A stretch of DNA of 64,000 nucleotides from Colimorpha sp045222795 (GTDB lineage Bacteria; Bacteroidota; Bacteroidia; Bacteroidales; P3): NCBI GenBank assembly GCA_045222795.1, contig JBGUZF010000060.1, positions 1 through 64,000 on the forward strand. The letters are read 5' to 3'. Both the position numbers and the translations under genes were made by a program. Shown here in pieces: positions 9,616 through 17,800 of this stretch (positions within the stretch are counted from its first letter, which is position 1; each line of letters begins with the position of its first letter). The notes beneath the pieces are model-generated. The model was not told the origin of the DNA. It saw only the letters and a list, made by a program, of their open reading frames with translations, and made no database searches.

Positions 9616-10139
9616 TGCAGTTCATCCAACAATTCGCGCACAGTCTTGCCAAGCAGCGGATGGCGGTAGTCGGGCATTATCTCAGACAGTGGTTCCAACA
9701 CGAAGCGCCGCAGGTGCATCCTAGGATGCGGCACAGTGAGGTCCTCGTTCTCTATCACCTCGTCATTGTAGAAGATAATGTCTATGTCCATCGGACGGGA
9801 GTGATAGCGTTTAGTGGGTAGTGGGTAGTGGATAGTGGGTAGTGGGCGCTGGCGGCCTAAATCTTTTTCGATGGCCAGGGCTTCGCGCAGCACCTCGCGG
9901 GCGGTGAGGGAGGTCTCAACAAGCACCGCTTGGTTCAAGAAGTTCTCCACTCTCCGCTCTCCACTCTCCACTCTCCGCTCTCCACTCTCCACTTCAAACT
10001 CTCCCCACGGCTCTGTCTCATAGACGTCGGATATAGCAACGGCCGTGCCGATACGTTGTTGTATCAGCACGGTCGCCTGTTCTATCAGCGCCTTGCGGTC
10101 ACCTTCGTTGCCGCCGATGAGAAGAGCCACTTTATTCAT
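9612..10139 (-). CDS. folK: 2-amino-4-hydroxy-6-hydroxymethyldihydropteridine pyrophosphokinase (FolK) carrying two in-frame repeat arrays
   Basis: 175 residues. FolK transfers pyrophosphate from ATP to 6-hydroxymethyl-dihydropterin in folate synthesis. Family motifs are present: GGNEGDR near the N-terminus, YETEPWG, NFLNQAV, the SRPMDIDIIFYND block with the metal-binding DxD, and VPHPRMHLRRFVLEPL. Two segments do not belong to the family: residues about 47-65 (ESGERRV repeated) and about 98-109 (PLPTIHYPLPT), each encoded by a perfect or near-perfect 7-bp tandem array. They fall between conserved blocks, where the enzyme has mobile loops around its substrates. The frame stays open, so the enzyme is probably functional but enlarged. 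It lies between glnA and the TonB receptor, overlapping the latter by 4 bp. Confidence 0.92.
   Translation of the reverse strand: MNKVALLIGGNEGDRKALIEQATVLIQQRIGTAVAISDVYETEPWGEFEVESGERRVESGERRVENFLNQAVLVETSLTAREVLREALAIEKDLGRQRPLPTIHYPLPTKRYHSRPMDIDIIFYNDEVIENEDLTVPHPRMHLRRFVLEPLSEIMPDYRHPLLGKTVRELLDELQ
9813..9847 (+). repeat. 7-bp tandem array inside folK (five units of AGTGGGT)
   Basis: Five consecutive 7-bp units, AGTGGGT with single changes (AGTGGAT, AGTGGGC), lie inside the folK coding region. On the coding strand they encode the PLPTIHYPLPT segment just before the catalytic SRPMDIDI block. Confidence 0.9.
9945..9993 (+). repeat. 7-bp tandem array inside folK (seven units of CTCCACT/CTCCGCT)
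   Basis: Seven consecutive 7-bp units, CTCCACT or CTCCGCT, run from 9945 to 9993 with an eighth diverged unit (TCAAACT) after them. The coding strand reads ESGERRVESGERRVE within FolK. The unit sequence differs from the other array in the same gene although the period is the same. Confidence 0.92.
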
Positions 10140-10145
10140 ACTTCT

Positions 10146-10230
10146 TAGGAGATAAGGAGGTCATTTTTGTAAAAGATATTGCGTCGATATCAGTATTGTC
10201 TTATCTCCTGTCTACTTATCTCCTGTCTAC
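10146..10230 (+). repeat. Arm-loop-arm repeat element between glnA and folK
   Basis: A left arm GGAGATAAGGAGG (10148-10160) is complementary in its core to the right arm, which is two exact copies of the 15-mer TTATCTCCTGTCTAC (10201-10230). The interior ends in GTATTGTC right before the right arm, as in the elements at 23666-23796 and 25966-26481. The element fills the whole spacer between the glnA stop (10236) and the folK start (10139). Confidence 0.7.
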
Positions 10231-10235
10231 TAAAT

Positions 10236-11741
10236 TTATCCGCAATGTATAAACGTCTCGACGAGCTCGAGGGTCTTCTTGGGGTCGTGTCCTATGTCGG
10301 CACGCAGGGTGCGGTCATTGAAGGATCGCAGCTGCTTGATGATACCGTCAATCAGCGCCGGGGCGAAGATACCGTCCTGCTCATACACATCACGGTCTTT
10401 CTCCAGCAGGTCGGCACTGGCGGCGCAGCTGTCGGGCAGCACGGCGAGACGCTTGAGGACATCCTCGTGTTCGAAGATATTCACGCTCACGTAGCGGTCC
10501 TTGGCATACTGCACGGCGTTCTCCATTTCGAAGCCGTGGCGTGCCGCCACCGTCATGCCTGCCAGTAGCAGGTACACGTTGGCCGAGCCGTCGGGAGTGC
10601 GCAGCTCTATGGTCTGCTTGCGGCTGAAGTCCACCTTGTCGTTCTTCTCCAAGGGGTTGGCGTGGGCCATCATGTTGCCGCTGCCCTTGCTCCAGCCCAG
10701 AGGCACACGCACCATAGCCGAACGGTTGCGGTCACCCCAGCAAATGTTAGTGGGGGCCTCCTGGTGAGGCACCAGGCGGAAGTAACTCGTGGGGTTGGTG
10801 TTGCCGAAAGCCGTCAGCGAGCCAGCGAGACTCAGGATGCCGGCCATGGTCTTCAGGGCCACATCGCTCAGACCCTCCTCGCCGACGTACATATTCTTGC
10901 CGTCCATGCTCACGCGGGTATGTATGTGCATGCCGCTGCCGGCCTTGCCGATGGTAATCTTAGGGGCGAAGGTGACGGTGATGCCGTGCTCATAGGCCAG
11001 CTCGCGCATCATCCATTTAGCTATCACCAACTGATCGGCGGCATCCTCGAGGCGCGTAGGCAGGAACTCTATCTCGTTCTGCTCATACATCATGTCGTCC
11101 ACGCTGAAGTTACCCACCTCCGAGTGGCCGTACTTAATCTCGCCGCCAGCAGATGCTATCAGGCGCATGGCCTCGGTGCGGAAAGCGCCGAACTTGCAGA
11201 AAGGCTTGCTCTCGTGGTATCCGCGCTGGTCAGCAGGCAGGTAGTTCTCCTCCTTGGGAGCCACAACATAATACTCCAGTTCGCCCATCACCTCGAACTC
11301 CATGCCACCGGTAGCCTCGCGGAAAGCGCGTGCAGCCTTCTGCAGCGTGTACTCGGGGGCCATCTCGAAAGGCTCGCCGTCCTTGGTGTAGAACGAGCAC
11401 AGCAGGTCGAGTGTCGGCACCTCGGTGAAGGGGTCAAGGAACGCTGTGCGGAAGCGCGGTATGACGTAGAGGTCGCTGTTGCCAGCCTCTATGTAGGGGA
11501 ACAGACTGCTGCCGTCCACGCGCTCACCGCTCGTCAGCACCTCGTCGGCATGGGCGAGGCTCTGGATGACGAAGTTGAGCGTCTTCAAGCGCCCATCGTC
11601 CGCCATATAGCGGAAACTGATCATCTCGATTTGGAACTCCTCGATGACCTTGAGGATATCAGCCTTGGTGAACTCGCTCTTGGGTTTCTCCAGGAATGTC
11701 ACCAGGGGGTTGGGGTTGAACTTCAACTGTTCTTGAGTCAT
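10236..11741 (-). CDS. glnA: Glutamine synthetase, type I catalytic fold
   Basis: 501 residues. It condenses glutamate and ammonia to glutamine with ATP. An N-terminal beta-grasp region (about 1-110) is followed by the catalytic domain with the metal ligands in GELEYYV, GSGMHIHT and the ATP/ammonium-site block NRSAMVRVP, and ELRTPDGSANVYLLLAGM near the end. The tyrosine adenylylation motif of enterobacterial enzymes is not seen, so control by adenylylation is unlikely. A weak -7-like TGTATTTG lies at 11769-11776 (reverse strand), about 28 nt before the ATG. folK and the TonB receptor follow on the same strand. With gdhA at 50638 the window holds both ammonia-assimilation routes. Confidence 0.93.
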   Translation of the reverse strand: MTQEQLKFNPNPLVTFLEKPKSEFTKADILKVIEEFQIEMISFRYMADDGRLKTLNFVIQSLAHADEVLTSGERVDGSSLFPYIEAGNSDLYVIPRFRTAFLDPFTEVPTLDLLCSFYTKDGEPFEMAPEYTLQKAARAFREATGGMEFEVMGELEYYVVAPKEENYLPADQRGYHESKPFCKFGAFRTEAMRLIASAGGEIKYGHSEVGNFSVDDMMYEQNEIEFLPTRLEDAADQLVIAKWMMRELAYEHGITVTFAPKITIGKAGSGMHIHTRVSMDGKNMYVGEEGLSDVALKTMAGILSLAGSLTAFGNTNPTSYFRLVPHQEAPTNICWGDRNRSAMVRVPLGWSKGSGNMMAHANPLEKNDKVDFSRKQTIELRTPDGSANVYLLLAGMTVAARHGFEMENAVQYAKDRYVSVNIFEHEDVLKRLAVLPDSCAASADLLEKDRDVYEQDGIFAPALIDGIIKQLRSFNDRTLRADIGHDPKKTLELVETFIHCG

Positions 11742-11813
11742 GATATATGTTGTTTTTAAATATTAGTTCAAATACAACGAGGAAGATAATAATTTATTGT
11801 TTAAAAATATAAA

Positions 11814-11844
11814 AAAGCAGGCCGCCTTGTGGGCGGCCTGCTTT
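11814..11844 (-). terminator. Rho-independent terminator of the adhesin at 11865-19826
   Basis: A 13-bp perfect stem (AAAGCAGGCCGCC with its complement) with a 5-nt loop lies 20 bp after the adhesin stop. On the reverse strand it is followed by a T-rich run (TTTTTTATATTTTT), which gives the direction. It isolates the adhesin transcript from glnA. Confidence 0.9.
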
Positions 11845-11864
11845 CTCAGAGTGTCAGCACTCTC

Positions 11865-14800
11865 TTAGCGGACCACGAGGACGCGCTTGGCGGGAGCGGC
11901 ACCTACCTTCACCAGGTAGACACCGGTGTTAGCCATGCGGAACTCGACAGTCTCGGTAGCGTTGGCCATGTTGCTCACGAGGCGGCCGTTCACGTCGAAG
12001 ACGTACACAGCGCTGCCTTCGGCACCACGGACAACAATCTTGCTGTCGGTGCTGTAGATAGTCACATCGTTCTCATCGACGTCGTCGATGCCAACATTCT
12101 CCTCGAAGATGGCGGTCACGGTGACATCCTCACCGTCGACGGTGATGTCGATGCTCTCGGTGGTCTCACCGGTGCTCCAGCGCACGAAGTGGTAACCTTC
12201 GTTAGCGTGAGCGGTGAGGGTCACGGTCTCGCCGTCAGCAACAAGGGCGGTGTTATTCGTGCTCTCGCCAACGGTGACATAACCCATTGCCGGGTCGTTA
12301 ACATTGCCGGTCACGTGGAAGTACTGAGTGGGAGCACCAGTGTCAACCTCAAACACAGCCACCAGGGCGGTGCTGGCAACCACGGTGAAGGTGAACTCAG
12401 CCTGGTCGGAGACGAGCGTTTGGCCGCTCTGCCATGCCACGAAGCGGTAGCCCTCGTTGGCGGTGGCGGTAGCGGTGAAGCTGGCACCGTCGGCAACCTG
12501 GGTCTCACCCTCGGGGCTCACAGTACCCATCGTAGTGTCGGCGCTGGAGAGGGTAACAGTCCAGTAAGTGGGCTGCGGACCAGCGTTGGGGGCGAAGTTG
12601 ACCAGGACGTTGATAGCCATACCAACCATGTCGCTGTCAACAACAACGTTGCTGACCTGGGCAATCTCGGTGATGTCGTCGATAGTGTCGGCAAACATAG
12701 TAATACCATTGTACATAAGAGCTATGATGGCATTCTCGAAGTGGTAGCCGTCGTTGGCGCTAACCGAGAAGCTCAGCGTGTCGCCGATACCATAGTAGTA
12801 CGTGCCGGGAGCGGGAGTGGTGGTACCCATCGTAGCGTCGTTCACAGCCAAGATAACGGTCAGGCTGTCGGCAGCCACGATGTTGGTGTCGAATGCAAAG
12901 ATGGGAGTGACGTCGAAGACATAACCATCCAGCTGCGGGCCAGCCACCAAGGTGTTCTGGAATACACTGAAGACGTCAGCAACAGCCATCGGGATAGTCA
13001 TGTTGTTATAAATGGTGTCGCCAGTTTCGTCAATCAGCGTGAGAATCCAGCCGGCAACGCTGTAGCCAGTGTTAGGCAGAGCAACAACCGAGAGGGTGTC
13101 GCCAGTGGTGAAGTAGTTCGTGCCGGGGGCGGGGTTGGTGGTACCCTCGAGCGGGTTGGTCACGGTGATGTTCACAGTGACAGTGTCGAGCTCGGGTTCA
13201 CCGGCAGCGAAGTTAGCGGTAATGCTGAAGCTGTAGATGTTGTCGCCATGCTCAACAACCCAACCACCAGTGAAGATGTCGAAGAAGTTCGTCACAGCGA
13301 CATTGATAGTGGTGTCATAGTAAGGTATACCGTTGACGTTCATGATGAAGCTCCAACCAGTCAAGTGATAGCCGGTGTTGGGAACGGCAATGACGCTGGC
13401 GGTGTCGCCCTCATAGAAGTAGTGCACGCCGGGGGCGGGGTTGGTGGTACCCATCGTGGCGTCGTTCACGGCGATAGTCACCTGCATGCTGTCGGGCAGC
13501 GGGGCCGGGGCAGCACCAATGGTCAGGCTGATGTCGTCGATGAGCAGGTAGTTCATATCGTAGTCCACGTGGTGGAAGGCGATATAGATGCTCTGGCCGG
13601 CATAGGCGGTCAGGTCAACGGTCTGCATTCCCCAACCAGTGGTGTCGGCCATGCCATAAGGACGGATGATGGTGGTGAAGGCAGCAGTATCGTTGGTGGT
13701 AGTGGAGAGAACAACGCTATAGCTGTCGGGATAAGCTGCACTGGTTCTATCCCACCAGCTGAAGTTCAGAGTGTCACCAGCATTGACGGTGGGCAGGACG
13801 AACTTGGGCGAAATCAGCCAAGCGTTAGCGTGCATGGAGACACTGTTCCAGCTCCACGAGGCAGCCATATAGTTGCCGGTATGAGGAGTGATAGCTCCAC
13901 TGCTGAAGGATGGCTGAGCATTCCAGTCAACACCGTCGCTGCTGCCGTTGACGGTGGTCCAGCAACCGAGGCCGTTCTCGAAGCCCTCGGTGTAGGGGAG
14001 AGCGGTGACGTCGGCGCAGGCGGTCATAGCGGTGACAGTGGTCATGCTAGCGATATCGGTAGCCGAGCAGATGGCCTGGACACCGAAGGTGTAGCTGGTG
14101 GCGGCGGTGAGGCCTGTGAAGGTGTAGGTATTGGTAGTAACAGTGGCGACCAAGGTGGTGTCGTTGTACACACCGTAGCTAGCGGCGTTGCCGGTCCAGT
14201 TGATGGTCACGCTGTTCTCGGTAACGGCATCAACAGTAACAGCGGCGGGCAGGCAGCTCGGCGGCAGGCTGAACACCACACTGTCGATAAATAGATAGTA
14301 CATATCGTTAGCAGTGTACTTGATGGAGATGTACTTAATGTTGGGAGTCGAGAAGATCTCGCTATAGGACACATAGGAAGTGTTGGTGAGGTTGGTCTGC
14401 TCGGTGCTCCAGATGAAGGCAGAGGAATCGTTGGTGGTGGTGGAGTAGCCAAGTTGGAAACTTTCAGGATAGTTGGTGCTCTGAACCTTGTACATGAACT
14501 CAACCTTCACACCGTCCTCCGTACCGCTCAACTCGGGCGAGAAGATGTACTGCGGAGGATTGGTGTTGTAGGAGAAGCGGAAGGCGCGGCTGCCGCTATA
14601 AGCATCGGAGGTGAGGCCAGAGTTAGCATCGATATTGGCAACAGTCCAGCAGCCAATGGTGTTGCTGGATTCCTCGAAGTCCTCGGTGAAGGGGATAGCC
14701 ACAGCGCCGCAGGCGGTGCGGGCAATCACGGTCACAGTGTCGCTGTTGCCGGTGACGCAGACGGTGTAGACACCGATGGTGTACTGCGTGTTGGGGGTGA

Positions 14801-17800
14801 GGCTGTTGATAACAGCGCTGTTGCCGCTGATGGTGCCAAAGAGCGAACTGTCGGCCATATTGATGATACCATAGGTAGCAGTGCTGTCGCCTTCCCAAGC
14901 GATGGCTATCTGGGTGCTGTCGGCACCAGTGAAGACCACATTGGACGGAGCAACGCAGGCCGGTATGTTGGTTATGCTCACGGCATCGATGCCAACACCG
15001 TAACCGTAGTTGTCGGTCATCTCGAAGGCGACCTGATAGACCGGGTTGGTGATAACCATGGTTTCAGGAGTCCAGGTGGCATAAGCACTGGTATAGGTAG
15101 CCAGAATCTGCCAAGCGGAGCTATCGGATTCGCGATAGTAAACACGGAGCTCGTCGATATCACCCGCCCAGCTGCGCTGTACGTGGGCAAACTGAAGTTG
15201 GACACCGTTTTCAGTGCCATCAAGTACGGGCGATACGAGTTTGGTCACATTGCCGGTGGAGCTGTGGGTGATACGGGCATTGCTCGTGCCGGTGTAAGCG
15301 CCGGTGGAGGTGCTGTAGTCACCAGTACCAATCGACCATGAGCCCTCGCCCTGAATGGTCCAGCAGCTCAGAGTGGTACTCTCAGCCTCGAAGTCCTCAA
15401 CGAAAGGAATTGCGATAGCATCGCATGCAGTGTTGAAGTTGTACGGACCAATGACGCGGCTGTTGTCAGTACCATTGGCGTTGCAGTTGGCGGTGAAGGT
15501 CACATAATAAGTGGTATTGGACTGCAAGTTGTTCAGGACAACACTGTTGCCCGTGGAAACAGCCGTAACAGTGTCACCACCCTCGGTCCAATAATCAACT
15601 GTGAAGTGGTGCATGGTGCCATAATCAAGCTCACCATTGACAGTGAAGGTGACACTATTGTTGGTGAGGTTCTCCACCAAAATGTTGGCAGGATTAATCA
15701 TGCCGCAGGTGGGCAGGGTGGCGAAGGTGGCCGAAGTCCAGTTGCCGTAGGTGTTGCTGTCGCACACCGGACGCACATAGAACCAGTAATCCATATCGGA
15801 GGTCAGGCCAGTGAGGGTCATCACGTTGCTGGTGGTGCTCACAGCCTCGGCGAGCAGGATGCTGTCGTTGACGGCACCGGTGCCATAGGCAATCTGCCAA
15901 GCGGTCTCCACGTTGCCGGGATACCAATAGACATCGGCGGTGGTGGTGGTGACGTTCTCAACAACGAGGTGGTCGATGTTGAAGCAGGTGGTAGTATAGG
16001 GAGCGCAGAACTGCACCTGCGGCAGGAAGTTCTGGACCGAAACATTAGAATAGCCACTGCCATATCCGCGACGGCTGCCGCTGGTGGCCGATGTGCCATA
16101 GAAGTAGCAGCTGGTATAACCGGAAGCCGTGGGCTGCTCGAACTCGACGACCAGGTTGCCACCGTTGTAGGTGAAGGGCTGGTCGAAGGTGATGGTCATA
16201 CCGTCGGTGGTGCTGGCGCTGAGGTTGCCGGTGTAGTAGGTGGTGAGGGCGGTGGTATCGAAACCGTCGGCCAGGTTCTCCTGGGTGGTGATACCCATTC
16301 TCACAATCCATGTGCCGTTGCCCCAGTTGGCGCTGCTGCCGCTGCTCACGAAGTAGTGCATCGAGGTGTAGGTCTGGCCAACCATGCTGGTGAGCATCGA
16401 GGCGGGATAGATGGACTGCACACGCTGAGCCGCATCGGCATAATAGCCGTAGACGGGAGCATTGCCGTTGGTGGTGGTACCCTCGGCGATGACGGCGCAG
16501 TTGTTGGGCAGATCGTTGGTGGTGATGGTGGCCATCACGGTGTCGCCAAGGGTGCCGAGCAGAGGCTCCTGGCAGGTGACATAGACGTTGTAGGCGGTGT
16601 TCGGGGTGAGGCCGAAGAACGGCACGCTACGCTCGGCAACAGTCTGCCAAGTGAGGACACTGTCACCGGGCATCTCGATGGCGATGTGCCACTCGGTCTG
16701 ACGGTCGCTGCCGTTCCACACAGCCGTGAAGGCGTTGTGGGCAATGGCGTCGCCATGGAGGTTGGTGACAGTCAGAGGCACCGGCACATACTCAACAAAC
16801 GAGAAGTTGTCGACAGCTGCGGGAGGCTGGGTGCCGCCGCTACCGTCGTTGGCCCACATCAGGAGCACGGTGTAGACACCGGGTTCAAGAAGCAGGGTGT
16901 CGTCAACACTCTGCCAGTCAGTCTGAAGGTTCAGTTTGCCAGTAGCGGGATTAAGGTCAATCCAGCCAGTGATTACAGCATTGTTCATTGTGCTCGTGCT
17001 AGTGGCACCGTTAAGACCACCGGCTTCGGGAGCATAGTTACCGGGGATCAGCCATGCGCGCAGATAGTCCCATGTGCTTTCGCCGTTGGCCTTCCAGTCA
17101 AAGTTGAGGACATAGTAGTTGCTGTCATTGAGAGCGAAGGGACGGGCAGCATACGACCACGAAGTAGTGGTGTTGGTGTAAGCGTAAGTGCCGTTCTCAT
17201 CGTTGCTGATGTAAAGGGCATGGCTTCCGCCGTTGTTTACACCTTCACCCACGGTCCAACCGTTGGCACCATTGACTAACAACCACTCGGCATTGCCGGT
17301 CTCAAAGTCAGTGGTGTAAGGCAGAGAGGCGGGAGTCATAATACTCACCTCGACAGGAGTGGAGGCATCGTCGGCCGAGCAGTTGGCCACTACACTGAAA
17401 GTGTAAATAGTAGCTGCATTAAGACCAGTGACGGTGTAGCTGACAATACTGCTGCCGGAGTCTGCGGTGATGCCGGTGGCAACCACGGTACCGTTGGCGG
17501 CGATGCTATAGGTAGCACCGTTATTCATATTGTCGGTCCAGCTCAGAGTCACGCTGCTGGTGGTAATGTCGAAGGCAGTCAGATTGCTGACAGGGAAGCA
17601 TGTGGGAGCCTCGTCGAGAACCAGGTCGTCGACATAGGCATACTGGGTGCTGGTGCCTTTCACCAGGCGGAAGGCAATGTAGCTGTCGGTAGCGTTGGCA
17701 TTCAAGAAGTACACGATATGGTTCTCGTAGGTGGCGCTAGCCGGAACAACGATGGTCTCGACAGTGGTGAAGGTGGTCATGTCGGTGGGGTCGCTCATGG

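Noticed and set aside
9813..9993. CRISPR or integron array
   Set aside because: The repeats are contiguous with no spacers, only 7 bp long, and lie within a coding gene. No cas or integrase genes are present.
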